64,000 nt of DNA from Erysipelotrichaceae bacterium (GTDB taxonomy: Bacteria > Bacillota_I > Bacilli_A > Erysipelotrichales > Erysipelotrichaceae): assembly GCA_017550145.1 (NCBI GenBank), contig JAFZQG010000040.1, positions 19,173 through 83,172 of the forward strand, read 5' to 3'. A program made the position numbers and the translations under genes. The notes below the pieces were generated by a model that ran no database searches, was not told the DNA's origin, and saw only the letters and a program-made list of their open reading frames with translations. Within the stretch, counting starts at the first letter, position 1, and the number at the start of each line of letters is the position of its first letter. Below are positions 55,712 to 64,000 of the stretch, piece by piece.

Positions 55712-57093
55712 TATCCCAACTTCGCCTCCGCTTTCAGATATGGTCCGCCATCGGATACATAGACCCATTCCTTATGGCCTTTTCCGCACATTCCCGATCC
55801 TTCGATCTTCACTATATCAGATACCATCGAGATCGAATTAAGCAGATCGATGACATAACCGGAAATAACGACCGGTGAAACCATCTTGCCGGTAAACTCA
55901 CCGTTCTTTATTTCTAATCCGTAGGTAGCTGTACATTGGATCTGCCAGTTCTTCGGATCTTCCATACCGTTATTGGTCTGACATAAGAGATAGCCGTGTT
56001 TAACGGATCTGATCATATCTTCATATTTGTCTTTACCGGCTCCAAACCAGGTATTTGTCATACGGGTATAGACTTTACGCTGATAGTCCTGACGGCGTCC
56101 GTTGCCGGTTGGAACAGTACCAAGCTCCATGGCACTGAGATAATCGGAAATACCGGTCTGCAGGATTCCATTCTTAATGATCTGGGTATTGCCTGCTTCG
56201 ATACCGTCATCGTCAAAGAAATATGAAGCGGCACTTAAACAGCTGACAGCACCGTCATACATATTAACAAGATCCGATGCGACTCTCTTACCGACATAAT
56301 TGATGGCCTTGGCTCTGTTTTTGACAAACATATCCATCTCTACGCCGTGGCCGAAAGCTTCATGAGCGATCAGTCCGGAAATAGACGGATCGGTAATGAT
56401 CGTATACTTGCCAGGCTTAATAGGTTTGGCATCCAGCATCTTTATGGCGATATCCAACACCTCTTTGCTTTCGGCTTTGAATTTATTCAGTGCTTCCAAT
56501 GAATCGGCTTCACCCTGAGATTTGTAGTTGGTCTTGATCTTGTCTTTATCTCTGACAACGACAGCTAAAACTACATTGATCCAGTCATATTTCTGGCTCA
56601 GACATTTCTTCTCGGACACAAAGATCTTGGAAGTCTGTCTTTTTACGTAGACGGTATGGACATTGATGACTCTTTCATCATTCTTGTGCATATCATCTTT
56701 GACCTTAGTCAGTTCTTCGATGATCTTCTTATCAGACAGTTTTGCTTTGTCTTCTCTGATGAAATCCTCGGTATGTTCCTGTTCTTCCAGCATTCTGACA
56801 TTGAATTCCTTGGTAAAAGGTTTATCAAGTCTGATGGCTTTAGTGACTTCAGCGGCTTTTAAACCCCTGATGTCGTTGCACGAATACTCGGAATAGCGTC
56901 CATCCTTATATACCTTAATGACAAAACCGCATTCATTGTCTACTTCATCCATCGAATTGATGTGAGTAGAGATATTGATTTTCTTGGTGTTGACGACTGT
57001 TCCCAGAACGGAAACATAGTCATACTGACGCCTAAGATCCTTGACCAGTTTCTTGGCATCGGGAATTCTTGATTTCAGATATTTATCAAGCAT
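55711..57093 (-). CDS. tldD: Metalloprotease TldD
   Basis: The 460-residue protein has the catalytic zinc motif HEAFGHG in SGLIAHEAFGHGVEMDMF and the TldD blocks GIQTGISDYLSAMELG and KVYTRMTNTWFGAG. It forms a heterodimer with TldE. In Bacillota these proteins are usually housekeeping or RiPP-associated; no precursor-peptide or modification gene is visible here. It overlaps the ABC-F gene by 8 nt. Confidence 0.9.
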   Translation of the reverse strand: MLDKYLKSRIPDAKKLVKDLRRQYDYVSVLGTVVNTKKINISTHINSMDEVDNECGFVIKVYKDGRYSEYSCNDIRGLKAAEVTKAIRLDKPFTKEFNVRMLEEQEHTEDFIREDKAKLSDKKIIEELTKVKDDMHKNDERVINVHTVYVKRQTSKIFVSEKKCLSQKYDWINVVLAVVVRDKDKIKTNYKSQGEADSLEALNKFKAESKEVLDIAIKMLDAKPIKPGKYTIITDPSISGLIAHEAFGHGVEMDMFVKNRAKAINYVGKRVASDLVNMYDGAVSCLSAASYFFDDDGIEAGNTQIIKNGILQTGISDYLSAMELGTVPTGNGRRQDYQRKVYTRMTNTWFGAGKDKYEDMIRSVKHGYLLCQTNNGMEDPKNWQIQCTATYGLEIKNGEFTGKMVSPVVISGYVIDLLNSISMVSDIVKIEGSGMCGKGHKEWVYVSDGGPYLKAEAKLG

Positions 57094-58972
57094 ATTTATC
57101 CTCCTTCTCCTGCTGTTTTTCTTCTTCGTATTTCATGGCCTCTTCCCATTTTTCTTCCAGGGCATGAATCTGATTGTGTATATCATCGATCTCTTCATCG
57201 AGTTCTCTCATCTTATTCATATCCTGATAATATTCCGGTTCATAGCGCATGGCTCTTTTGTCTTCCAGAATATCTTCCATCAAAGAGATCTCGTTTTCAA
57301 GTTTACGGATATTGTATTTCGGTTTCTGTTTAAGTTCCTTCAGAGGTTTTTCTTCTTTAACAACTTTTTCTTTCTTGACCTCTTCCACAACTTTTGTGTC
57401 GATATAATCCTTATATCCGTCCGGATAATAAGTGACCTTATCATTATCGATCACCAGACACGAAGTGGCGATCTTCTTAATGAAATAACGGTCATGGGAA
57501 ACAAAAAGAATTGTACCGTCATATTCATTCAAAGCATTTTCCAATGCTTCCTTGGAAACGATATCCAGATGGTTGGTCGGCTCATCCAGAATCAGGAAAT
57601 TTGCCTTCTTCAGCATCAGCTTAGCAAGCGATAGTCTTACTTTTTCGCCACCAGATAAGACATTAACTTCCTTGAATACTTCATCAGCAGTAAAAAGGAA
57701 GGCTCCCAATACCGACCTGATCTTATACATATCCAGATCGGGGTATTCATTCCATAATTCTTCTAATACGGTATTTCCACTATGGAAATTTGCCAGATTC
57801 TGATCAAAATAACCGATTTCGATCTGATGTCCCAGCATCATATAACCGCCCAGTTGTTTTACTTCACCGATGATCGATTTTAGCAGCGTGGATTTGCCTG
57901 TGCCGTTATTGCCCATAACACAGATCCTGTCACCTCTTTTGACCTCCAGTGTTATCTCGGCTAAAGGATGGTCGTAACCGATCTGATAGTGATCTAAGCT
58001 TAGAACATTCTTGCCGCCTCTGACACCGCAGACGAATTTGGCTTTAAAGGCCTTTGTATCGGCCTTTTTCGGATCTTCGATCTTTTCCATCCGCTCGAGA
58101 TATTTGATCTTGGATTGCGCAAAAGCCGCCTTATTCTTTTTATATCTGAACTTTTCGATCAGTTCTTCCAGACGTTTGATATCTTTCTGCTGTCTTTTAT
58201 AAGCCGCTTCCTGTTTGATCAGATCGTTCTTCTTCTGTTCAACAAAACTCGAATAGTTGCCAGCATATCTTTTGATCGAACCGTATTCCAGCTCATAGAC
58301 CACATTAACGGTCCGATCTATAAAGGTACGGTCATGGGAAACAATGATCATGGCCTTCTTGTATTTGGCAAGATAGTTTTCCAGCCATTCTATCGTCGAA
58401 AGATCAAGATGGTTAGTCGGCTCATCCAATAACAATAAATCAGGTTTGGCCAGAAGCAGTGTCGCAAAAGCGATCTTGGTTTTTTCTCCTCCGGAGAAAG
58501 ATGATACCTTACGGTCAAGATCATCTTCTTTGAATCCGAAGCCGTTTAAGACACTTAGCATTTCTCCATGGTAGGTATAGCCGCCCTGATATTTATATTC
58601 CTCTTCCAGCTGTGAATATCTGTTGATCAGTTTCTCATCATGTTCGGTTTCCATCCTGGTCGATAATTCTTCCAGCTGTTTTTCGATATCCTTGAGATTT
58701 TTGAAAACATCATCGAAAACTTCTCTGATCGTCTGTTCACTTAAGGCCAGCGCATTCTGCTGCAGATAGGAGATCGTGGTCTTCGGTGATTTGATCAGTT
58801 GTCCGGAAGAGAGTTCGCATTCACCGGTAAGCACTTTTAAAAGAGTGGTTTTGCCACTCCCGTTACGGCCTACCAGCGCGATCCTTTCGTTTTCGTTGGC
58901 TGTGAAGTCGATATTTTCAAAAACATCATTGGCACCGAAATAAACGGTGCCATTGGAAATCTGTACTAACAT
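57086..58972 (-). CDS. ABC-F family ATPase
   Basis: The 628-residue cytoplasmic protein has two ABC domains (signatures FSGGEKTKIAFATLLL and LSGGEKVRLSLAKLML, both with LLLLDEPTNHLD or LILDEPTNHLD), the ABC-F linker between them, and a charged coiled-coil C-terminus (about 530-628). No membrane helix. ABC-F proteins act on the ribosome E site; some relieve stalling and some give antibiotic resistance. The linker does not identify a subclass, so resistance cannot be claimed. It starts 2 nt after asnS. Confidence 0.93.
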   Translation of the reverse strand: MLVQISNGTVYFGANDVFENIDFTANENERIALVGRNGSGKTTLLKVLTGECELSSGQLIKSPKTTISYLQQNALALSEQTIREVFDDVFKNLKDIEKQLEELSTRMETEHDEKLINRYSQLEEEYKYQGGYTYHGEMLSVLNGFGFKEDDLDRKVSSFSGGEKTKIAFATLLLAKPDLLLLDEPTNHLDLSTIEWLENYLAKYKKAMIIVSHDRTFIDRTVNVVYELEYGSIKRYAGNYSSFVEQKKNDLIKQEAAYKRQQKDIKRLEELIEKFRYKKNKAAFAQSKIKYLERMEKIEDPKKADTKAFKAKFVCGVRGGKNVLSLDHYQIGYDHPLAEITLEVKRGDRICVMGNNGTGKSTLLKSIIGEVKQLGGYMMLGHQIEIGYFDQNLANFHSGNTVLEELWNEYPDLDMYKIRSVLGAFLFTADEVFKEVNVLSGGEKVRLSLAKLMLKKANFLILDEPTNHLDIVSKEALENALNEYDGTILFVSHDRYFIKKIATSCLVIDNDKVTYYPDGYKDYIDTKVVEEVKKEKVVKEEKPLKELKQKPKYNIRKLENEISLMEDILEDKRAMRYEPEYYQDMNKMRELDEEIDDIHNQIHALEEKWEEAMKYEEEKQQEKEDKYA

Positions 58973-58974
58973 TT

Positions 58975-60354
58975 TTAATAAATAAGATTCTTCGGTGTAC
59001 GCGGATATGGAAGTACGTCACGGATATTCTCCATACCGGTAAGATACATTACCATTCTCTCAAAACCGAGACCGAATCCGGCATGCTTGCAGCCGCCGTA
59101 TCTTCTGGTATCCAGATACCACTGGTATCCGTCCATATCCATGCCCAGTTCCTTCATACGCTGTTCCAGAACATCGATTCTTTCTTCTCGCTGTGAGCCG
59201 CCGACCAGTTCGCCGACATGCGGGACCAGCAGGTCGCAGGCTGCGACCGTCTTGCCGTCATCATTCAGGCGCATATAGAAGGCTTTGATATCCTTCGGAT
59301 AGTCTGTCAGAAATACCGGTCCGTTGACGACCTGTTCACAGAGATATCTTTCGTGTTCGGTATTGAGATCCATGCCCCAGGATACCTCGTTTTCAAATTT
59401 GACCGGAGCCTTGAGCAGGATATCGATCGCTTCGGTATAAGGCATCCTTCTGAAGTTTGAATTATAGACATGATCGAGTCTTTCCAGCAGTGTCTTGTCG
59501 ATCATGGAATTGAAGAACTTCATTTCTTCCGGACACTCTTTTCTGACATACTCGATACAGTACTTGACCATATCTTCGATCAGCTGCATGTCGTCTTCGA
59601 GATCCGCAAAAGCGATCTCCGGTTCGATCATCCAGAATTCAGATGCATGAGTCTTCGTATTGGAATTCTCGGAACGGAAAGTCGGACCGAAAGTATAGAC
59701 ATCTCTGAAAGCCATCGCAAAAGCTTCGACATGGATCTGCCCAGACAGTGACAAAGAGGCATGTTTGCCGAAAAAGTCTTCGTCATACTTGCCGTCATCT
59801 CTGGTCGTCACGGTAAACATGCCGCCGGCACCTTCCGCATCACAGCCGGTGATGATCGGGGTATGGACATAGACAAAGCCCTGACCCTGGAAGAATTCAT
59901 GGATAGCCATGGCCAGAGCCGATCTGACTCTGAAAACGGCCATGAAGGTGTTGGTACGCGGTCTCAGATGAGGGATCTCTCTGAGGAATTCAAAAGTATG
60001 TCTCTTCTTCTGCAGAGGATACGATTCATCAGAACTGCCTTCGATCTCTACTGAAGTGGCTCTGATCTCAAAAGGCTGTTTGTTTTCCGGGGTGGAAATA
60101 AACTTGCCTATTACATATATGGAAGAACCTGTCAGCAGTTTTACGACCTCTTCGTGATTCTCCAGTTCCGGTCCGTAGACGATCTGAATATTGCGGAAAT
60201 AGGTTCCATCATTCAGTTCGATAAAGCCGACCTGACCGTTATCACGGTTGGTTCTGACCCAGCCTTCTACCGATACGTACTCGAGCTGATCGAGTTCCAT
60301 ATCCGTGCCGTTTACAGCCATTTCATACAGTTCGCGTGCAAAATATAAATCCAT
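58975..60354 (-). CDS. asnS: Asparaginyl-tRNA synthetase
   Basis: The 459-residue class II synthetase has an N-terminal OB-fold (about 25-110) and catalytic motifs [40 protein letters not shown] and [15 protein letters not shown]. It is the second gene of the rex operon. With asnA at 28 kb the cell makes Asn and charges it directly. Confidence 0.95.
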   Translation of the reverse strand: MDLYFARELYEMAVNGTDMELDQLEYVSVEGWVRTNRDNGQVGFIELNDGTYFRNIQIVYGPELENHEEVVKLLTGSSIYVIGKFISTPENKQPFEIRATSVEIEGSSDESYPLQKKRHTFEFLREIPHLRPRTNTFMAVFRVRSALAMAIHEFFQGQGFVYVHTPIITGCDAEGAGGMFTVTTRDDGKYDEDFFGKHASLSLSGQIHVEAFAMAFRDVYTFGPTFRSENSNTKTHASEFWMIEPEIAFADLEDDMQLIEDMVKYCIEYVRKECPEEMKFFNSMIDKTLLERLDHVYNSNFRRMPYTEAIDILLKAPVKFENEVSWGMDLNTEHERYLCEQVVNGPVFLTDYPKDIKAFYMRLNDDGKTVAACDLLVPHVGELVGGSQREERIDVLEQRMKELGMDMDGYQWYLDTRRYGGCKHAGFGLGFERMVMYLTGMENIRDVLPYPRTPKNLIY

Positions 60355-60364
60355 ATAAAACCCC

Positions 60365-60988
60365 CTATTTATTCATTGAGTTAACCTCAAATACCAGTTC
60401 CTGAATCGTCGATACGACATCAACATCGCTCTTGATCATACCTTCCGGTAAAACGAAGTGTTCTCTGGTAAAATTAACGATTCCTTTGACTCCCAGATCA
60501 TGAAGTCTGTTTACGATCTGCTGTGCTCCTTCCGGTATGCAAAGTATGGCAACTTCACAGCCTTTCGGGAATTCCTCTTCCAGTTCATCGATATGATAGA
60601 CCGGAACATTTACTTTCGGTTCGCTGTTGCGGATTTCCGGTTTCAGATCAAAAGCACAGACAATCTCACCGGCGACATGATTCCAGTTGTTGTAATTGAG
60701 GATCGCTGTCCCAAGCCTTCCGACCCCGATCAGGATCATCTTTTCATCGAATTCTTCACCAAGCTGCTTCGCAAATATCCCGATCAGTTCATCGACATCG
60801 TAACCGTAACCCTGTTTACCAAGCTGTCCGATCAGGGAAAAATCCCGTCTGATCGTCGTCGGTTTGATATCCACATATTCGCCCAGCTGTGAAGACATGA
60901 TGCGTTTCACCCCTTCTTTGGAGAGCCTGCGCAAAGCCTTCAGATAGACCGGATATCTTTTGAGAGTAGCTTTTGATATTTCCGCCAT
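60365..60988 (-). CDS. rex: Redox-sensing transcriptional repressor Rex
   Basis: The 207-residue protein has an N-terminal winged helix (about 1-75: [37 protein letters not shown]) and a Rossmann NAD(H)-binding domain with [12 protein letters not shown], then a C-terminal swapped helix. Rex releases DNA when NADH/NAD rises and controls fermentation genes. The ATG is 9 nt from TATAAT without a Shine-Dalgarno. It heads the operon rex-asnS-abcF-tldD-tldE. Confidence 0.96.
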   Translation of the reverse strand: MAEISKATLKRYPVYLKALRRLSKEGVKRIMSSQLGEYVDIKPTTIRRDFSLIGQLGKQGYGYDVDELIGIFAKQLGEEFDEKMILIGVGRLGTAILNYNNWNHVAGEIVCAFDLKPEIRNSEPKVNVPVYHIDELEEEFPKGCEVAILCIPEGAQQIVNRLHDLGVKGIVNFTREHFVLPEGMIKSDVDVVSTIQELVFEVNSMNK

Positions 60989-60997
60989 AGCAATAAA

Positions 60998-61027
60998 ATT
61001 ATAATATATTTATTTTACAGTTGTGAA
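60998..61027 (-). promoter_or_regulatory. Promoter of the rex operon
   Basis: TTCACA (61022-61027), 18 nt, TATAAT (60998-61003) on the minus strand. Plus-strand TTGTGAA at 61021 resembles one half of a Rex operator but the other half is not present. Confidence 0.65.
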
Positions 61028-61044
61028 TTAATCTGTTTTCTTCA

Positions 61045-62481
61045 CTAATCTTCGATCGACATCGAAGGCATACTTGAAGCATCATAATCCACGAATTTCT
61101 CATGCCGCAGATAATGGACAGCCGCACAGGCAATCATCAGAGCATTATCCGTACAGTATTTTAACGGCGGTAAGATCAGATCGATGTCGGTGAAATTCTC
61201 ACTCATCATTTCTCTTAATCTTGAATTGGCTGCCACACCGCCCGCCAGAACCAGACTCTTACACTGATATTCTTCAAGTGCTTTCTTGGTCTTGTTTACC
61301 AGCATCTTCAGTGCTACTTCCTGGAAGGCATAAGCCAGATCATTCTTATTGATCGTATTGCCGGCTTCCGTTTCCTTCTTGACCAGCTGTAAGACCGAAT
61401 TCTTCAATCCGGAGAATGAGAAATCAAGTCCATCGACTTTCGGCATCGGCAACTGATAGTGTTCCTTGCCTTCCTTGGCCAGCCGATCGATTACCGGACC
61501 GCCAGGATATGCTTCATTCATGACTCTGGCAACTTTGTCATAAGCCTCGCCGATCGCATCATCGAGTGTCGTACCGATGATCTTGAAAGTCTGATCATCT
61601 TCGATATAGACAAGTTCCGTATGGCCACCGCTGACAACCAATGCCATCATCGGATAACGCAACGGTTTGATCAGTTCATTGATGAAGATATGTCCTTTAA
61701 GATGGTGAACACCGATCAGCGGTTTCTGATAGAAGAAAGCCAGGGATTTGGCCGCGATCGCTCCGACATGAAGCGATCCGATCAGACCCGGTCCGATCGT
61801 ATAGGCAACAGCCGTAATATCATCCATTGACAGTTTAGCCTGATCAAGTGCGGATTTGACGATCGTGGAGATCTGTTCCACATGCATTCTCGAAGCTACT
61901 TCCGGAATGACACCGCCGAAACGCGCATGGACATCGATCTGCGAAGTGACGACTGAACTGTAGACATTGAGTTCTTCGTCGACAATAGCGCAGGCTGTTT
62001 CATCACAGCTTGATTCGATCGCCAGGATCTTCTTTAATTCTCTAGAACCGATCAGTCCGACGACCATATCATAGGCATCATCACCGTTTTCGTAATAGCC
62101 TCTTCTGGTCCGCATGATTTCAAAACCGCTTTTTTCATACAGAGACAAGGCATCTTTATTGAAGGTGTTGACTTCCAGATGCATGAACTCACAGCCTTTT
62201 CTCTTGGCCGTGCTCATCAGGAATTTCATCATCCTTTCGCCATAACCCTTATGACGGTATTCCTTCTTGACTGCGATTTTGGTCAGATCGCAGTTCTCAA
62301 ACATATACCAGAGATCACCATACGATATAACTTCACCGTCTTCGATATCGACATAGATCTCACTGACATCATTATTGTTTATTTCGTTGATGAAATACTT
62401 GCGGCTCCAAGGACGGGAGAAAGAACTGTTTTCGATCGCCACAACCTGATCAAGATCTTCGACTTTCATTAATTCAATCAT
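61045..62481 (-). CDS. tsaD: RimI-TsaD fusion (GNAT acetyltransferase plus tRNA t6A transferase subunit)
   Basis: The 478-residue protein joins two normally separate enzymes. Residues 1-145 are RimI-like: ENSSFSRPWSRKYFINEI and VKKEYRHKGYGERMM (acetyl-CoA loop at 71-85). Residues 148-478 are TsaD: LAIESSCDETACAIV, the metal-binding VHHLKGH (His260, His264), YDKVARVMNEAYPGGPVID and FSGLKNS. TsaD with TsaB and TsaE places threonylcarbamoyl on A37 of ANN-decoding tRNAs; RimI acetylates ribosomal protein N-termini. No stop, frameshift or internal start interrupts it. It overlaps tsaB by 4 nt. Confidence 0.93.
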   Translation of the reverse strand: MIELMKVEDLDQVVAIENSSFSRPWSRKYFINEINNNDVSEIYVDIEDGEVISYGDLWYMFENCDLTKIAVKKEYRHKGYGERMMKFLMSTAKRKGCEFMHLEVNTFNKDALSLYEKSGFEIMRTRRGYYENGDDAYDMVVGLIGSRELKKILAIESSCDETACAIVDEELNVYSSVVTSQIDVHARFGGVIPEVASRMHVEQISTIVKSALDQAKLSMDDITAVAYTIGPGLIGSLHVGAIAAKSLAFFYQKPLIGVHHLKGHIFINELIKPLRYPMMALVVSGGHTELVYIEDDQTFKIIGTTLDDAIGEAYDKVARVMNEAYPGGPVIDRLAKEGKEHYQLPMPKVDGLDFSFSGLKNSVLQLVKKETEAGNTINKNDLAYAFQEVALKMLVNKTKKALEEYQCKSLVLAGGVAANSRLREMMSENFTDIDLILPPLKYCTDNALMIACAAVHYLRHEKFVDYDASSMPSMSIED

Positions 62482-63065
62482 CTGTAGTAACTCTCGCTTT
62501 CTTTCAGGTATTTAGGCGTCAGATAAGATATCTCATCGACCTTTGTCCACAGGTGTCTGGTTGCGACAAACGCTTTAGCCAGATCACCATAGTTGTTTTC
62601 CTTGCCTACCAAAGCACCATCGCCGATTACCTGATAGTCCTTGGTTTCAACTTCACTTATCTCTAAGGCACAGTCATCCATGATGATATCTTCCATATCA
62701 TAGATTCCGCAATAGACTCTGTTGGCTCTGGCATCCATGATGACCATACAGTTAGGCCTGTTGGCCGCATAGAGTCTTAAAGTGGAAATCTTATACACGT
62801 TGCATGGCAGAATCTCGCCCATGACTTTGGCGATCGTCATGGCAATCCTCACACCGGTATAGGAACCCGGTCCTTCAGAGATACAGATCGAATCAATCTG
62901 GGTCCTTTCTATACCGGATTCATTGAATATCTCTTCAAGCGCCGAAAAAACTTCTTCCGACTGTTTCTTGAAACATTCCTTGGAATAAGATGAAACGATT
63001 TCGTTGTCATTGAGTAACACACAGGTCAGATATCTGTATGCCGTATCGATACATAATGTGATCAT
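62478..63065 (-). CDS. tsaB: tRNA threonylcarbamoyl transfer protein TsaB
   Basis: The 195-residue protein of the ASKHA fold has LCIDTAYRYLTCVLL, ICISEGPGSYTGVRIAMTIAK and MDARANRVYCGIY. It is the non-catalytic partner that dimerises with TsaD. Overlaps tsaE and the rimI-tsaD fusion by 4 nt each, so the module is translated together. Confidence 0.93.
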   Translation of the reverse strand: MITLCIDTAYRYLTCVLLNDNEIVSSYSKECFKKQSEEVFSALEEIFNESGIERTQIDSICISEGPGSYTGVRIAMTIAKVMGEILPCNVYKISTLRLYAANRPNCMVIMDARANRVYCGIYDMEDIIMDDCALEISEVETKDYQVIGDGALVGKENNYGDLAKAFVATRHLWTKVDEISYLTPKYLKESESYYR

Positions 63066-63502
63066 TCTTGCGATATCTCCTCAACTAATTTTTTATATTT
63101 ATCTCCATGAGAAATAAAGTTTATTTCTCTTTCATTGTCATTGATATGTCTGAAGTTAACTTCAATAAATTCTTTAGGCAGATAATTCTTATAGTACTGC
63201 GGCCATTCTATTACGGTAATGCCTTCTTCTTCATATTCATTCAAACCCAGATCGTAATCATTGTTTTCAAGACGATAGGCATCGATATGATATAAAGGCA
63301 GATCACCGTTATAGATCTTTAAGATCGTAAAAGTCGGTGAATTGATCACTTTGGTGACATTTAAAGCTTTGCCGATACCCTTGGTAAAAGTGGTCTTGCC
63401 CGAAGCAAGATCTCCGTTTAACGCAACAGTCGTGCCTTTTTCCAGCAGTTTACCGAACTTTTCACCTAATTCGATCGTTTCTTTTTCACTTGCAGTAATC
63501 AT
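63062..63502 (-). CDS. tsaE: tRNA threonylcarbamoyl transfer ATPase TsaE
   Basis: I prefer the ATG at 63502 (MITASEKETIELG): TATACT at 63512-63517 is 9 nt upstream, and no ribosome site serves the earlier ATG at 63523. The 146-residue P-loop ATPase has ALNGDLASGKTTFTKGIGKAL, NSPTFTILKIY, HIDAYRLENN and VIEWPQYY. It lies immediately after the rRNA operon terminator and starts the tsaE-tsaB-tsaD operon. Confidence 0.9.
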   Translation of the reverse strand: MITASEKETIELGEKFGKLLEKGTTVALNGDLASGKTTFTKGIGKALNVTKVINSPTFTILKIYNGDLPLYHIDAYRLENNDYDLGLNEYEEEGITVIEWPQYYKNYLPKEFIEVNFRHINDNEREINFISHGDKYKKLVEEISQE

Positions 63503-63530
63503 AACCATTTCAGTATAACGCATATTTCAT

Positions 63531-63558
63531 AAAAAAACCTCTACATTGTAGAGGTTTT
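63531..63558 (-). terminator. rRNA operon terminator
   Basis: 11-bp stem AAAACCTCTAC/GTAGAGGTTTT (63534-63544 with 63548-63558, 3-nt loop) and TTTTTTT on the minus strand, 2 nt after 5S rRNA. Confidence 0.9.
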
Positions 63559-63560
63559 AA

Positions 63561-63672
63561 CCGGCAACGTGCTCGATTCACTAGCCATACGACTAGCTAT
63601 GCTCGCCGATGAAGTGCTTAACTTCTGGGTTCGAGATGGGACCAGGTGTGACCACTTCTCCATTGTCACCGG
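63561..63672 (-). rRNA. rrf: 5S ribosomal RNA
   Basis: On the minus strand it starts CCGGTGACAATGGAGAAG and ends GCACGTTGCCGG, the ends pairing as helix I. The conserved CCCATCTCGAACCC and GAAGTTAAGC-type blocks are present. Length about 112 nt. It is followed by the rRNA terminator. The 80-nt spacer to 23S (63673-63752) has a small GAGGGA/TCCCTC dyad and no tRNA. Confidence 0.95.
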
Positions 63673-63752
63673 ATCAAGAGGGATTTGCTCCCTCAAAACT
63701 AAATAACACATCAACGTTATGGGATAAGTACGTTTTCTTACAATATTCTTAT

Positions 63753-64000
63753 GATAAAATCCTCGACCTATTAGTATCAGTCAACTTAACATATCACTAT
63801 GCTTACATCTCTGACCTATCAACCTCGTAGTCTTCGAGGGGTCTTACTTCATCAAGTGAATGGGAAATCTCATCTTGGAGTCGGTTTCACGCTTAGATGC
63901 CTTCAGCGTTTATCCGATCCGGACTTAGCTACCCAGCTATGCTTCTGGCGAAACAACTTGTGCACCCTAGGTCCGTCCATCCTGGTCCTCTCGTACTAAG
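63753..64000 (-). rRNA. rrl: 23S ribosomal RNA, 3' end only
   Basis: The minus strand begins at the window edge with CTTAGTACGAGAGGACCAGG, the sarcin-ricin loop, and runs to the 3' end near GGTCGAGGATTTTATC at about 63753. About 250 nt of the gene are in the window; the rest and 16S lie to the right. The exact 3' end is estimated. Confidence 0.93.

Noticed and set aside
54446..57093. RiPP (modified peptide) biosynthesis cluster around tldD-tldE
   Set aside because: No precursor peptide, cyclodehydratase or radical SAM gene is adjacent; the operon partners are asnS, rex and an ABC-F gene.
57086..58972. Antibiotic-resistance ABC-F protein
   Set aside because: The interdomain linker shows no feature that I can tie to a resistance subclass and the gene is in a housekeeping operon.
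61021..61045. Rex operator upstream of rex
   Set aside because: Only the half site TTGTGAA is present; the TTCACAA half expected at the right spacing is missing.
63673..63752. tRNA gene in the 23S-5S spacer
   Set aside because: The 80-nt spacer has no cloverleaf or TTCGA arm; only a short GAGGGA/TCCCTC dyad is present.

Overview
The window looks like chromosome of a low-to-moderate GC, Gram-positive (monoderm) Bacillota. The evidence is lipobox-type substrate-binding lipoproteins, a T-box in front of ileS, cre-like sites, a LicT/BglG antiterminator with its RNA target, SepF, Rex, and no outer-membrane genes. Gene content and order (sepF-ileS, a RimI-TsaD fusion, many genes that seem to lack a Shine-Dalgarno) suggest Erysipelotrichia or a close relative; this placement is an inference from gene style, not a database match. 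Nearly all genes lie on the minus strand, including the rRNA operon at the right edge, so replication probably runs right to left here. I see no phage, IS element, CRISPR array or tRNA.

Left part (1-12.1 kb): a BMP-type nucleoside ABC importer (lipoprotein plus a truncated ATPase), a lone MgsA/RarA C-terminal-like protein, then a carbohydrate and nucleoside salvage block. Read in the direction of transcription, this block is alpha/beta hydrolase, ADP-ribosylglycohydrolase with an extra C-terminal domain, DeoD phosphorylase, two nucleoside deoxyribosyltransferase-like proteins, a LicT-type antiterminator, then a PTS EIIBC and a 6-phospho-beta-glucosidase. The PTS pair has its own promoter and a RAT/terminator switch. 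12.1-22.7 kb: a 2H phosphoesterase, a GGDEF(degenerate)-EAL protein under a cre-like site, a TIR-domain protein with a large uncharacterised C-terminus, an S1 RNA-binding protein, an NfuA-like Fe-S protein, an RlmI-like methyltransferase, ileS with a T-box, sepF and a HAD phosphatase.

Centre (22.7-41.7 kb): a branched-chain amino acid ABC operon (livJ-livH-livM-livG-livF-CBS/ACT) preceded by a 38-codon leader peptide packed with Leu/Val/Ile codons and an attenuator; divergent asnA; the oxidative TCA branch (citrate synthase, aconitase, isocitrate dehydrogenase) that makes 2-oxoglutarate; two small membrane proteins; and an oligopeptide ABC operon (oppA-oppB-oppC-oppD-oppF) whose OppB carries a large extracytoplasmic insertion.

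41.7-54.4 kb: a nine-gene operon combining an ATC-hydrolase-like protein, a second Liv-type importer, two UroD/MtaA-like proteins and an L-cysteine desulfidase-like protein, with a cre-like site at its start, a YesM/YesN-type two-component system just upstream and a divergent MFS transporter. This is my best candidate for an undescribed catabolic system, probably for a sulfur-containing amino-acid-like compound. 54.4-64 kb: a rex-asnS-abcF-tldD-tldE operon, the tsaE-tsaB-(rimI-tsaD) operon, and the end of an rRNA operon (5S and the 3' end of 23S). All four ABC substrate-binding protein genes are followed by a strong hairpin before the rest of their operon, and about eight genes have a -10 box only 6-9 nt before the start codon, suggesting leaderless transcripts.
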